The notes under the pieces were generated by a model that saw only the letters and a program-made list of their open reading frames with translations, did no database searches and was not told where the DNA came from. DNA of 64,000 bases, taken from NCBI GenBank assembly GCA_934274515.1, contig CAKQTC010000008.1, forward strand, positions 36,031 through 100,030. The letters run 5' to 3'. Position 1 is the first letter of the stretch, and every line of letters starts with the position of its first letter. Below, piece by piece: positions 44,444 to 53,173 of this stretch. The DNA is from an uncultured Clostridia bacterium. Its GTDB lineage: Bacteria; Bacillota; Clostridia; Christensenellales; DTU072. The translations under genes and the position numbers were made by a program.

Positions 44444-45086
44444 CTGCGTTTTCTTTTCCGCTATCGGAATATTTCCTTTTCATTTCTTCTATTTTTTCTT
44501 CGGACACGTTTTTAAGGAAATGCTCTTCCCCTTTGATAATGACGCCGAAGGTCTTAAAAAACAACTTAACGTCCAAACAAAACGAAACGTTTTGCGCGTA
44601 ATACACGTCGTAATAACTTCTTCCCTGTTTTTCAAGATACCCGTTCCCGGATACTTGCGCAAGTCCGCTAAGTCCCGGTTTGACGTCGAATTTATGTTTT
44701 TCCCATTCTTCGTATTCTTCGAGATAAACAGGCATAAGCGGTCGCGGTCCGATAAAACTCATATCGCCTTTAAGTATGTTCAAAAGTTGCGGAGTTTCGT
44801 CAAGTTTAAGTTTTCGCAACACTTTCCCTACGGCGGTTACGCTCGGGTTGTCGTCTTCTATTACTGCGTGGTCGGTATCGAACTTGACGTCGGTGGATTT
44901 CATCGTACGGAATTTATATATATAGAATATCTTTCCGCCTTTCCCGACGCGTTCTTGCCGAAAAAACGCTTTGCCGTGTCCGTCCGCTCTGATTAGTAAC
45001 GCCGCTATCAAAAATACGGGCGACATCACTATAATCCCTATCAAAGCAAATAATCTGTCGAGAAAACTCTTAATCTTTACGTACAT
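44436..45086 (-). CDS. Undecaprenyl-phosphate sugar phosphotransferase
   Basis: A 216-residue bacterial sugar transferase (PF02397 type). It attaches the first sugar-1-phosphate to the undecaprenyl carrier and so starts glycan synthesis. One N-terminal hydrophobic segment (about 10-32) acts as a membrane re-entrant helix. The conserved core reads FFRQERVGKGGKIFYIYKFRTM, KLDETPQLLNILKGDMSFIGPRP and VKPGLSGLAQVSGNG; the Asp-Glu pair is in LDETPQL. It is a minimal WbaP/PglC-like form without the extra N-terminal domains. Confidence 0.92.
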   Translation of the reverse strand: MYVKIKSFLDRLFALIGIIVMSPVFLIAALLIRADGHGKAFFRQERVGKGGKIFYIYKFRTMKSTDVKFDTDHAVIEDDNPSVTAVGKVLRKLKLDETPQLLNILKGDMSFIGPRPLMPVYLEEYEEWEKHKFDVKPGLSGLAQVSGNGYLEKQGRSYYDVYYAQNVSFCLDVKLFFKTFGVIIKGEEHFLKNVSEEKIEEMKRKYSDSGKENADE

Positions 45087-45104
45087 TGTCTTTTACCCGA
45101 TCGT

Positions 45105-45956
45105 TTATTGTTGCATTATGAAAAGCCGCGGCTTGATATTGAGTTTTTCAACGTGCAAAAATCCTTCGTATTCCCGTTCTTCCCCGTCCACACAAAACAG
45201 TTGTTTCTCGGTAAGGTTGATTTCAACGTTCTTAACGGGAACAAAGTCTATATGTTTTGAATGATATTCTTTTCTAAACCCGATGAAAAACGCTCTGAAA
45301 AAAGGGAAAAACATTCTAATTTTGCCCCATAGGTTGTTTTTTCCGGTGTTTTTAATCGTCAAAAGATGCATATTTTTATCGTCCGACCTGTACGCTTTGT
45401 TAAATCTAAATCCGAAACAACGGTCGGAATCGATAATCATGATAAGCGAATATCGTCCGCCGTACGTTTCCGTATCGGTCACGATTTCCGCTCCGATGTC
45501 GTAAACCCTATACGCGGCAAACACTTTCGCAACGTACGCTAACGCCTTAAACTTTTTCTTCGCTCCCGATTTCGCCTTATATCCTATCTCGGTAAACGCA
45601 CCCGCCGCTATAACGTATGAAAACAGATTCTTATTGACCATTCCCATACACGGAAGTCTGCGCGACCTTTTAAGACTTTCGCTCGTCGCTTTCGCACGTT
45701 CGTTAAGCGTGCCGAACGGAAAATAAAAAATATCTATCGCTATATCTTTGCATTTGTTGACGGCATTGTTTATCGTTCCGTCTCCGCCGCAAACGATAAG
45801 TTTATCATAGCCCGTCACGTCGTAGTCTTGATCGGGCGACAAAAGGCGTAACTCGTCGATTTGGTCGTTTTTCGCGCATACGAAACGTATAGCGTCCACG
45901 TCCACGCCTTCGGAATTACCGCTCATATCGTTGACGACTATTAAAGTCTTTTTCAT
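45105..45956 (-). CDS. Diacylglycerol kinase family lipid kinase
   Basis: A 283-residue DAGK/YegS-type kinase. The nucleotide motif GGDGTINNAVN is at 57-67 and FPFGTLNERA matches the second motif, where most members read GTGND. The C-terminal half is the beta-sandwich of the family, ending FCVDGEERE. Such enzymes phosphorylate diacylglycerol, undecaprenol or other lipids. Lying between glf and the phosphotransferase gene suggests work on a lipid carrier or anchor of the glycan, which is an inference. Confidence 0.85.
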   Translation of the reverse strand: MKKTLIVVNDMSGNSEGVDVDAIRFVCAKNDQIDELRLLSPDQDYDVTGYDKLIVCGGDGTINNAVNKCKDIAIDIFYFPFGTLNERAKATSESLKRSRRLPCMGMVNKNLFSYVIAAGAFTEIGYKAKSGAKKKFKALAYVAKVFAAYRVYDIGAEIVTDTETYGGRYSLIMIIDSDRCFGFRFNKAYRSDDKNMHLLTIKNTGKNNLWGKIRMFFPFFRAFFIGFRKEYHSKHIDFVPVKNVEINLTEKQLFCVDGEEREYEGFLHVEKLNIKPRLFIMQQ

Positions 45957-45967
45957 TCCGTCCTTTT

Positions 45968-47065
45968 CTAAAGTTCTTTCTTCGCCGTTTCAAGCGCGCG
46001 AGAAATAACCTTATCCATATCGTAATATTTATATTCGCCAAGTCTGCCTCCGAATATAACGTTCTTTTCCGCACGGGCTCTTTCTTCGTATTTTTTGTAC
46101 AATTCTCCGTTGCGTTCGTCGTTAATCGGATAGTAGGCTTCCATACCTTCTTTCCATTCCACGGGATATTCTTTGCTTATCACCGTCTTAGGACATTCGG
46201 TAAACTCGAAATGCTTGTGTTCGATTATTCGAGTATAAGGAACTTCATACTCGGTATAATTAATCACAGCATTGCCTTGATAATCTTCTGTGTCGAGAAT
46301 TAGGTTCTCAAAACTAACCGTTCGGTATTCCAATTTGCCGTATTCGTAACCGTAAAACTCATCTATTTTTCCGGTAAAAATCGTTTTGCCGAACGTATCC
46401 GAGGTCGTCTTTATAAAATCGAAATAATCGGTATTCGTCCTTACTTCGACGCCGTCAAGTATCTTTTCCGTCATTTCGGTATAGCCGCCTATCGGTATTC
46501 CCTGATACTTTGCGTTGAAATAGTTGTTATCGTATTCGAATCTCAGAGGTAATCTTTTTATAATAAACGCGGGCAGGTCCTTGCATCTTCTACCCCATTG
46601 TTTTTCGGTATACCCTTTTACGAGTTTTTCAAACACGTCTTTCCCGACGAGTTTTAACGCCTGTTCTTCGAGGTTTTGCGGTTCGTCAATATTTAGCGAC
46701 GCAATTTGCTCGGCGATTTTGGCTTTCGCTTCTTCCGCGGTATTCACTCCCCACAGTTGATGAAACGTATTCATATTGAACGGCAGGTTATACCGCTCGC
46801 CTTTGTACACCGCTATCGGGCTGTTTATAAAATCGTTAAACTTAGCGAAACGGTTTGCGTATTCCCATACCGCGTCGTCGTTGGTATGAAAGATGTGCGC
46901 GCCGTAACGATGCACGTTTATCCCTTCTACTTTTTCGCAATACACGTTGCCTGCGATGTGGTTGCGCTTGTCGATGACAAGACACTTTTTGCCTGCGTCC
47001 GTCGCTTCTCGCGCAAAAACCGCGCCGAAAAGCCCTGCTCCTACAATAAGGTAATCGTATTTCAT
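45968..47065 (-). CDS. glf: UDP-galactopyranose mutase
   Basis: A 365-residue FAD enzyme converting UDP-galactopyranose to UDP-galactofuranose. The FAD motif VGAGLFGAVFA is at about 7-17, followed by CLVIDKRNHIAGN and the characteristic HRYGAHIFHTN. The substrate loop Arg and Trp-rich segment KQWGRRCKDLP and the closing RLGEYKYYDMD are those of Glf. It overlaps galU by 4 bp (ATGA). It implies galactofuranose in an exported glycan. Confidence 0.95.
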   Translation of the reverse strand: MKYDYLIVGAGLFGAVFAREATDAGKKCLVIDKRNHIAGNVYCEKVEGINVHRYGAHIFHTNDDAVWEYANRFAKFNDFINSPIAVYKGERYNLPFNMNTFHQLWGVNTAEEAKAKIAEQIASLNIDEPQNLEEQALKLVGKDVFEKLVKGYTEKQWGRRCKDLPAFIIKRLPLRFEYDNNYFNAKYQGIPIGGYTEMTEKILDGVEVRTNTDYFDFIKTTSDTFGKTIFTGKIDEFYGYEYGKLEYRTVSFENLILDTEDYQGNAVINYTEYEVPYTRIIEHKHFEFTECPKTVISKEYPVEWKEGMEAYYPINDERNGELYKKYEERARAEKNVIFGGRLGEYKYYDMDKVISRALETAKKEL

Positions 47066-47919
47066 AACTCTTTGCTCATTCCTTTAAGATACTCTCTGAA
47101 TTCCGCCGCAACGAGTGGCGACCGCAACGCAAATTCCACGTTCGCTTTGCAGAACCCGAGTTTGTTTCCCAAATCGTAACGCAATCCCTCGAACTCATAC
47201 GCGTATCCGCCGCGTTTTTGCATAAGATTTTTGAGCGCGACGGTAAGATATATTTCGTTTTTGAAAATCGGCGCGTTTCGTAACTCGCTAAAAATTTCGG
47301 GGGGTAAAATGAACCTGCCTAAACTTACCAAATCGCTCGGAAGGTCGTCTATCGGCGGTTTTTCTATAATATCGAGAACTTCGGTAAGTCTACCGTCGGT
47401 TTTTCCTTTTTTAATAACGCCGCACCGCGACGCTGTTTCCGCGTCGGTACGCTGTACGCCGATTATCGCTTTTCCCGTTTTTTCAAACGCGTCGCACAGT
47501 TGTCCGACGACGGGTTTGTTTTCCGAATAAATCACGTCGTCACCGAACATAACGGCAAACGGTTCGTCGCCTATCGCTTTCTCCGTTACAAGCACCGCGT
47601 CACCGTTTCCGCGCATAGGCTCTTGCAATACGAAACTTATCTTCGCTTCGTCTAGTATGCGGTCAATGGATTCCAACCGACTTCTGTCCTTCATTCCGTC
47701 GTAAATCGGATTCTTCCCGAAATAATTTTCTATGGCTTGTTTTCCCTTGCTGACGACAATGACTATGTCTTTTATTCCCGCGTCAACCGCCTCTTCTACG
47801 ATGTACTGCAACGCCGGCTTGTCAACAAGCGGCAACATCTCTTTCGGAACGCCCTTCGTTATCGGCAAAAAACGCGTGCCGTACCCCGCTGCGGGAATAA
47901 CCGCCTTTCTTACTTTCAT
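47062..47919 (-). CDS. galU: UTP--glucose-1-phosphate uridylyltransferase
   Basis: A 285-residue nucleotidyltransferase making UDP-glucose, the precursor of UDP-galactose and many surface glycans. Conserved parts are VRKAVIPAAGYGTRFLP at the N-terminus, KEMLPLVDKP and FAVMFGDDVI, with LGRFILPPEIF near residue 185. Length is typical of bacterial GalU. It is the first gene of a six-gene operon with a consensus promoter; AGGAGAA lies 6 bp upstream. Confidence 0.95.
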   Translation of the reverse strand: MKVRKAVIPAAGYGTRFLPITKGVPKEMLPLVDKPALQYIVEEAVDAGIKDIVIVVSKGKQAIENYFGKNPIYDGMKDRSRLESIDRILDEAKISFVLQEPMRGNGDAVLVTEKAIGDEPFAVMFGDDVIYSENKPVVGQLCDAFEKTGKAIIGVQRTDAETASRCGVIKKGKTDGRLTEVLDIIEKPPIDDLPSDLVSLGRFILPPEIFSELRNAPIFKNEIYLTVALKNLMQKRGGYAYEFEGLRYDLGNKLGFCKANVEFALRSPLVAAEFREYLKGMSKEL

Positions 47920-47972
47920 CTTAATTTTTCTCCTTTTCCCTTTCTTGTCGTTCGGTATACTTAACTACCTTA

Positions 47973-48043
47973 AATATCGACACCATATCGATATTATTAA
48001 TGACATTGTATATTATTATAAAATAGGAAACCCCTTTTGTCAA
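47973..48043 (-). promoter_or_regulatory. Promoter and palindromic site of the polysaccharide operon
   Basis: On the minus strand TTGACA (48038-48043), 17 bp, TATAAT (48015-48020), a full consensus. An 8-bp perfect inverted repeat AATATCGA-N7-TCGATATT (47973-47995) follows at about +13 to +35, a likely operator. No regulator gene is adjacent. Confidence 0.85.
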
Positions 48044-48234
48044 TGTTTTTGCGTTCTCGTTTTATCTCCCATAACCGCCGTTTCCTTATCATATATACTT
48101 TATATCGATTTTAGGAACCCTTTATTTATCTATATGGTTGCCTTAATGCGTTGATTTGCTAAATTAATTCCTATGCGCTACAGCGACAATTTTTTAATCG
48201 AAATAAAATAGTTTTGATTAAAAAACAAACCACC
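48044..48234. other. Intergenic stretch between two divergent promoters
   Basis: The 386-bp gap between galU and the small lipoprotein holds the two promoters given separately. The AT-rich part between them shows no gene, no stable hairpin with a T-tract and no repeat that I can support. Confidence 0.6.
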
Positions 48235-48263
48235 TTGACAAACGGACGATAAAATAGTAAAAT
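48235..48263 (+). promoter_or_regulatory. Promoter of the small lipoprotein gene
   Basis: TTGACA (48235-48240), 17 bp, TAAAAT (48258-48263); a second possible -10, TATAAT, starts 2 bp further on. Confidence 0.8.
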
Positions 48264-48305
48264 ATATAATATCAAAATTCTTTATCATAAAGGAGTATTA
48301 GGATA

Positions 48306-48671
48306 ATGAAAAGAACATTAAAGATCGTTATGATGGTTGCTCTTATTGCGGTTACGGCAGTTGTGCTGTTTGCTTGCGTACCTTCTTCCATTGACACGGC
48401 TACGAAGAAAATGGAAAAAGCGGGTTACACCGTTACTTCCGCCAAAATGTCCGCCGAGGGCTGCGAAGGGGCGTTTACCGCTACGAAAGTCAGTATCTCC
48501 GAGGGTTCGGGCATGATGACCGCTTTGTACTTCAAAGACAACGCTACCGCCAAAAATTACTATGAAAAAATTTACGGCGAAAATAAAAACAGCAAAGACA
48601 ACGTTATCAAAAGCAAAGGCAGATGGGTTTATTTCGGTTCGAGCGCGGCTATTGCGGCGTTTGAAAAATAA
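48306..48671 (+). CDS. Small lipoprotein of unknown function
   Basis: A 121-residue protein with a lipoprotein signal (VVLFAC, Cys24) and a compact body of about 95 residues. The body has the pattern of a small alpha/beta domain (MEKAGYTVTSAKM, TALYFKDNATAKNYYEKIYG, GRWVYFGSSAAIAAFEK). Similar short lipoproteins are common in gut Clostridia, but I know of no function. AAGGAG precedes the start by 9 bp. It is monocistronic, between its own promoter and terminator. Confidence 0.82.
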   Translation: MKRTLKIVMMVALIAVTAVVLFACVPSSIDTATKKMEKAGYTVTSAKMSAEGCEGAFTATKVSISEGSGMMTALYFKDNATAKNYYEKIYGENKNSKDNVIKSKGRWVYFGSSAAIAAFEK

Positions 48672-48695
48672 TCGCTTTTCAATTCTGACAAAGGA

Positions 48696-48727
48696 AAAAG
48701 AACCGTAACAAACGGTTCTTTTTTTTT
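48696..48727 (+). terminator. Rho-independent terminator after the small lipoprotein
   Basis: Twelve-bp stem AAAAAGAACCGT (48696-48707) and ACGGTTCTTTTT (48713-48724), extended by further T residues. Confidence 0.92.
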
Positions 48728-48749
48728 GCGCTCGACATAGAGTTGTAAT

Positions 48750-49586
48750 ATGAAAAATCTTGCTTATTATAACGGAGCGGTTGGCGAACTGACGGATATG
48801 TCCGTGCCGTTTTGCGACCGTGTTTGCTTTTTCGGAGACGGTGTTTATGACGCGACATACGCAAGGAACGGCAAAGTTTTCACTCTTGACGAGCACGTTG
48901 ACCGTTTATTTTTCAGCGCACGCAGGACGGGCATCGTTCCGCCGTTATCTGTCGAAAAACTCACTTCTCTCATTCGTTCTCTCGTCACGCGTTGCGACGA
49001 TAACGAGTGTTTCGTCTATTTTCAACTGACTCGCGGAATTTCCGTGCCGAGAAGCCACGTCCCCGTAGAAACCGCGGCAAATCTATGGATAACCGTCACA
49101 CCTAAAAAAATTACGCCGCGAGGAAAAACGCTCGACCTTATAACTTACCCGGACGAACGGTACGGCTATTGCTTTGTAAAAACGCTTAACCTGCTCCCGA
49201 ACGTTCTTGCGTCCGCCCGTGCGCACGAAAACGGTTGCGACGAGGCGATTTTTGTGGAAAACGGGTTTGTAAACGAGTGTTCGCACAGTAACCTTCACAT
49301 CCTCAAAAACGGAACTTTGATATCTCCTCCCCCGGGGAGAAGAGTTTTAGGCGGAATTGCTCGTAAACATCTCTTGTCGGCGTGTTCCGTTATCGGCGTC
49401 CCCGTTGACGAACGTCGTTTCTCGGTGGAGGAAATGTTAAACGCGGACGAAGTTTTTTTGACGAGCGCAGGAACGTTGCTTGCTCCCGTAAAAACCGTGG
49501 ACGGAAAACAAACAGGCGGCGCGTCGACTCTAACCGATAAACTTAGCGATATTCTTTTCAACGAGTTCTATGCCGCTACCGACTGA
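48750..49586 (+). CDS. dat: Aminotransferase class IV, probable D-amino-acid transaminase
   Basis: A 278-residue PLP fold-type IV enzyme. The catalytic Lys is Lys144 in FVKTLNLLPNVLA. FQLTRGISVPRSH (91-103) carries the Arg/His pattern of D-amino-acid transaminases, as opposed to branched-chain aminotransferases or aminodeoxychorismate lyases. The C-terminal part FLTSAGTLLAPV is typical of the fold. It would interconvert D-alanine and D-glutamate with keto acids. The alanine racemase gene overlaps its end by 17 bp, which supports a D-amino-acid role in cell-wall supply. No good Shine-Dalgarno is seen. Confidence 0.8.
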   Translation: MKNLAYYNGAVGELTDMSVPFCDRVCFFGDGVYDATYARNGKVFTLDEHVDRLFFSARRTGIVPPLSVEKLTSLIRSLVTRCDDNECFVYFQLTRGISVPRSHVPVETAANLWITVTPKKITPRGKTLDLITYPDERYGYCFVKTLNLLPNVLASARAHENGCDEAIFVENGFVNECSHSNLHILKNGTLISPPPGRRVLGGIARKHLLSACSVIGVPVDERRFSVEEMLNADEVFLTSAGTLLAPVKTVDGKQTGGASTLTDKLSDILFNEFYAATD

Positions 49587-50631
49587 CCGCGTCGTTGCCG
49601 AAATAAACATAACGGCAGTCAAACGCAACGTAGAATTTTTCCGCAATCAAACGGCCAACAAAAAGATTTTCGCCGTGCTTAAAGCCGCCTGTTACGGGCA
49701 TGGCGAAACGCTTATACCCTACGCGCTCGAATTCGCCGACGGAGCGGCTGTCGCTACTCTCGAAGAAGGCTTGTCGTTGCGCCGTTATAACCGAGAAAAA
49801 CCCGTACTTATCTTAGGGTTCGTCCCGATTGCGTCCATCCACGTTGCAATCGAAAACAACCTTGCTTTAAGCGTGTTTTCCATTGAATACGCGCGCGCAG
49901 TAAACGCCGTTGCGGATAAATACGGCGCGATTATAGACGTTCACGTCAAAATCAATACGGGAATGAATCGACTCGGTTTTTCTCCGTTTTCAAACGATAT
50001 TTTTGATTTACTTTCTCTAAAACACCTTAACCTAGACGGGATTTACAGCCATTATGCGGTTTCGGCGTCAAAAAACAGACGTGCATACGAACTGCAAACG
50101 CAAAAGTTTATCGACGCGTTGTCCTTACTTAAAAACTACGCGCCGTTTACGTTTGTCCATATCGCAAGCACCCGTTCTGCGAACGAGAGTTCCGTCGGCA
50201 ACGCAGTTCGCATAGGTTACGGATTATACGGTTACGGACGCGACGGACTTATTCCTGCGCTTAATTTGCGCGCCGCCGTCGTGCAAACGCACACGATCAA
50301 AAAAGGGGAAAGCGTCGGGTACGATTACGCTTTTACCGCAAAAAAAACCATGAAAATCGCAACGATTGCGGTCGGTTACGGCGACGGATACCCGAGAGAA
50401 CTGTCCGATAAAGGAAAAGTTATTCATAACGGTGTTTTTTTGCCTGTTATCGGCAGAATTTGCATGGATATGACTTCGATTGACGTAAAAAATTCCGACG
50501 TTAACGTCGGAGACTACGTTACTCTTCTCGGTTCGGACAACGGCAAAACGATTACCGCCGAAAATATCGGGTTCGGGTACGAAACTCTGTGTCGAATTTC
50601 TCCGAGAGTTACGAAAATCATTACCGTTTAG
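49570..50631 (+). CDS. alr: Alanine racemase
   Basis: A 353-residue PLP enzyme making D-alanine for peptidoglycan. The PLP-binding segment FAVLKAACYGHG is at 34-45 with Lys38. HVKINTGMNRLGF, IASTRSANES, RIGYGLYGYG and the C-terminal IGRICMDM are conserved; the catalytic Tyr is in VGYDYAF. Most relatives read KANAYGHG, so the Ala-Cys pair here is a mild variation. The start lies inside the transaminase gene, giving coupled translation. Its end overlaps the convergent TRIC gene by 4 bp. Confidence 0.93.
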   Translation: MPLPTDRVVAEINITAVKRNVEFFRNQTANKKIFAVLKAACYGHGETLIPYALEFADGAAVATLEEGLSLRRYNREKPVLILGFVPIASIHVAIENNLALSVFSIEYARAVNAVADKYGAIIDVHVKINTGMNRLGFSPFSNDIFDLLSLKHLNLDGIYSHYAVSASKNRRAYELQTQKFIDALSLLKNYAPFTFVHIASTRSANESSVGNAVRIGYGLYGYGRDGLIPALNLRAAVVQTHTIKKGESVGYDYAFTAKKTMKIATIAVGYGDGYPRELSDKGKVIHNGVFLPVIGRICMDMTSIDVKNSDVNVGDYVTLLGSDNGKTITAENIGFGYETLCRISPRVTKIITV

Positions 50632-51290
50632 TCTTCGCCGTTTACCCCGTCGATTTCCAAGTGCGGTAAATTGAGTTTGAACACCGCCGCCAAAATGCGA
50701 ATTACAAACACGACCGCGGTGGATACGCCGAAAGCCCACCCGTCGCCTATTCCGCTTTTTATCATATAATAACAGATGATGCTACCTATAAGCGCGGCTA
50801 TCGCATATATGCGTTTACGAAAAACCAAAGGTATCGAACGGCTCATAACGTCACGCAAAATTCCGCCGCCGCATCCTGTCGTCATTCCTACGAAAATACA
50901 CAAAAAAGCGTTGTTTTCATATCCTGCTTTGATTGCAACGATTACGCCTACCGACGCGAAAATACCTAAACCGAGCGAGTCGAAAACGTTAAACCCTTCG
51001 TTTATTATGCGTCTGTGCCCGACGTACGTTTTTTTGAAAAACGCCACCATAGCGAAAACCACGAACGAAGCAATCGACGCGGCAAGAAGATACGAATAGT
51101 TTTCAAACATTGCAGGCGGAGTTTTGCCTATAATAAGATCTCGCACTACGCCGCCGCCGAGAGCGGTAACCACGCCTAAAAACACTACGCCGAAAAGGTC
51201 GAGTTTTCGTTCGAGCGCAACCAACGCACCCGTAACAGCAAACGCAACCGACCCGAATATTTCAAGCGCGAATAATACCGTCGCAGACAT
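50628..51290 (-). CDS. TRIC-type cation channel (UPF0126 family)
   Basis: A 220-residue protein with seven predicted membrane segments and two internally repeated Gly motifs: ALGGGVVRDLIIG at about 41-53 and GCGGGILRDVM near 140-150. This two-repeat layout is the trimeric intracellular cation channel fold found in many bacteria (YadS/YicG). It likely conducts K+ or other monovalent cations; its physiological role in bacteria is unsettled. It has its own promoter and converges on alr. Confidence 0.9.
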   Translation of the reverse strand: MSATVLFALEIFGSVAFAVTGALVALERKLDLFGVVFLGVVTALGGGVVRDLIIGKTPPAMFENYSYLLAASIASFVVFAMVAFFKKTYVGHRRIINEGFNVFDSLGLGIFASVGVIVAIKAGYENNAFLCIFVGMTTGCGGGILRDVMSRSIPLVFRKRIYAIAALIGSIICYYMIKSGIGDGWAFGVSTAVVFVIRILAAVFKLNLPHLEIDGVNGED

Positions 51291-51307
51291 CTTTCGTTAC
51301 CCGCATT

Positions 51308-51337
51308 ATTATATTACTAATTTAAGTTTTTTGTCAA
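51308..51337 (-). promoter_or_regulatory. Promoter of the TRIC channel gene
   Basis: On the minus strand TTGACA (51332-51337), 18 bp, TATAAT (51308-51313), 17 bp before the start codon; the leader is short. Confidence 0.82.
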
Positions 51338-51399
51338 TACGTAAAACCGCAAGTACGCTCGTTTTTCGTAATATTAGCAAATAATTCTCTTTTTTTTAT

Positions 51400-52239
51400 T
51401 TATCCGTCAATTTTGCCGGTTTCCGCGTCTTGAAAAAACAACCAGTACCCGTCAAAACCGTCAAGCCCGCTAAGCGGAAACCAATCCGCTATCCCGTCCG
51501 CTACCTTTGGCGGTTTTACGTCCGCTTTCCCCGGTACTCCATACCCTAAATACCGCACTCTTCCGTCTTCGGACAATTTACCTACGACATAATAATCTTC
51601 TCCGTCGTACGCCACTTTTACCCACTCGGAATCGGGTATCGCCGCCGTAAGCATTTTTTCTTGCGGATAAACTACGAACAATTCGTCTATCTTGTCGCTT
51701 ATCCCTATATAATAACCGCTTTTTTCGTCGCCGAGCCTGCTTAACATCTCTCTTTCTTCATCCGCCTGTTCTTTTTCCGTTTGCTCCGTTTCATTGCTCG
51801 TTTCGTCGTCGCTCGATTTTTCCACGTCTTTTTCTACGCTTTCTTCGAATATATCCGCTTCTTCACTCGTCGGGCGGGCGGGTGGGGCGACAAAGTCCGT
51901 TTCCGTGGAACCGTTCTTCTCGGAAAAGTAGCCTAATATCTCGGCTTTTTCGCGTTCCGTTATTTCTTTTCCGCCGCTTGCCACGATACCGTTTTCGTTG
52001 AAAACCAAACAACCGACAGGGTCGCTTTGATTAAGCGTAAAATCAAGTTCCTTTTCCGTTCTCTTCCCGACAAGCGTTATTATTTGTTTGTCGTTGCCGA
52101 TTTTAACAAGTGCTTTCATTCCGTTATCGAAACTCTCTCCGACAATCTTTACTCCGCTGTCGTTTCCAACTCGAACCGCCGTCAAATATCCTTTCGGCTT
52201 TCCGTCGCTTAATACAAAAGTCTTTTTTATCAAACTCAT
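51400..52239 (-). CDS. Acidic cytoplasmic protein of unknown function
   Basis: A 279-residue protein with no signal peptide or membrane segment. The N-terminal 100 residues look like a small beta domain (MSLIKKTFVLSDGKPKGYL is the start, then LVKIGNDKQIITLVG). A Glu/Ser/Asp-rich linker spans about 105-180. The C-terminal domain has YYIGISDKIDELFVVYP and a closing WFPLSGLDGFDGYWLFFQD. A three-part layout of this kind suggests an adaptor, but I recognise no family. ATG 52239 is preferred over an in-frame upstream start because AGGGAT precedes it; the choice is uncertain. Confidence 0.6.
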   Translation of the reverse strand: MSLIKKTFVLSDGKPKGYLTAVRVGNDSGVKIVGESFDNGMKALVKIGNDKQIITLVGKRTEKELDFTLNQSDPVGCLVFNENGIVASGGKEITEREKAEILGYFSEKNGSTETDFVAPPARPTSEEADIFEESVEKDVEKSSDDETSNETEQTEKEQADEEREMLSRLGDEKSGYYIGISDKIDELFVVYPQEKMLTAAIPDSEWVKVAYDGEDYYVVGKLSEDGRVRYLGYGVPGKADVKPPKVADGIADWFPLSGLDGFDGYWLFFQDAETGKIDG

Positions 52240-52320
52240 CGCAATCCCTTTTGTGATAATTTTATGCCTTTTATCGACGTAATATGAATAAAACGGCACG
52301 TAAACGGCAAAACTTTGCTT

Positions 52321-53124
52321 ATGAAAACTCTTTTTATCGTAGGCGGTTCTTCGGGAATAGGATACGAAACCTGCTCCCTTTTTCTTAAAGCAGGCTATCG
52401 CGTCATCAACGTTTCCCGCTCGCCGTGTTCTCTCGACGGCGTGGAAAATATCCCTTGCGACATAACCGTAAGAGAAAAACTCGACGAAGTACTCTCCGCA
52501 GTTAAAACCGAACGCATCGACTGTTTCGTCTATTCCGCAGGCTTTTCAATGGCCGCTCCGCTCGAATACGTACTCGAAGGCGATTATCGTTACCTTTTTG
52601 AAGTCAATTTCTTCGCCTATTTACATTGTTTGCAAACGCTTATTCCTTCTCTTCGTCGGTCAAACGGCGTAGCAACGGCGGTAAGCAGTCTTGCCGCCGT
52701 CGCTCCCGTACCTTTCGATTGCTACTATACGGCGAGCAAAGCGGCGTTAAACGCCTTTACCGAAACGTTGAATTACGAACTCGAACAGGACGGTATACGC
52801 GTCTATTCCGTTATGCCCTGCGGCACGAAAACCGATTTCACTAAAAAAAGAAAAATTTATCCGCCTGCGTCGGTAGACGGATACTCTCATAAAATGACGC
52901 TCGCCACCGACAAACTTGCAAAAACCGAACAAAACGGCTCGTCTGCCGCGTCGGTTGCGAAAACGGTTTTCCTTGCCTGTACACAACCGCCGCGTACATC
53001 TGTCCTCTCTGCACCCCTTTCTTCAAAATTTGTTCGTTTCTTTGTAAAACTTCTGCCTTTGCGCTTAAAACAAGCCTTGATAAAATATTTTTATTTTATG
53101 GAAACGAGCGACGACATAACATAA
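52321..53124 (+). CDS. Short-chain dehydrogenase/reductase
   Basis: A 267-residue classical SDR. The NAD(P) motif GGSSGIG is at residues 8-14, the structural Asn segment at YSAGFS, the catalytic Ser in AVSSLAAVAP and the Tyr-Lys pair in YYTASKAA. A C-terminal hydrophobic/basic stretch of about 40 residues (FVRFFVKLLPLRLKQAL) could touch the membrane, as in keto-sphinganine or sterol-type SDRs. The substrate is unknown. ATG 52321 is used; a TTG two codons earlier is less likely. No Shine-Dalgarno is visible. Confidence 0.85.
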   Translation: MKTLFIVGGSSGIGYETCSLFLKAGYRVINVSRSPCSLDGVENIPCDITVREKLDEVLSAVKTERIDCFVYSAGFSMAAPLEYVLEGDYRYLFEVNFFAYLHCLQTLIPSLRRSNGVATAVSSLAAVAPVPFDCYYTASKAALNAFTETLNYELEQDGIRVYSVMPCGTKTDFTKKRKIYPPASVDGYSHKMTLATDKLAKTEQNGSSAASVAKTVFLACTQPPRTSVLSAPLSSKFVRFFVKLLPLRLKQALIKYFYFMETSDDIT

Positions 53125-53156
53125 GAAAAAACCGTTCTTCCGAACGGTTTTTTCTT
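53123..53156. terminator. Bidirectional terminator between convergent genes
   Basis: Fifteen-bp perfect stem AAGAAAAAACCGTTC (53123-53137) and GAACGGTTTTTTCTT (53142-53156), with a tetraloop. A-rich and T-rich arms allow it to work on both strands. The stem begins within the SDR stop codon. Confidence 0.92.
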
Positions 53157-53173
53157 GTTTGTAGGTTGCTTTT

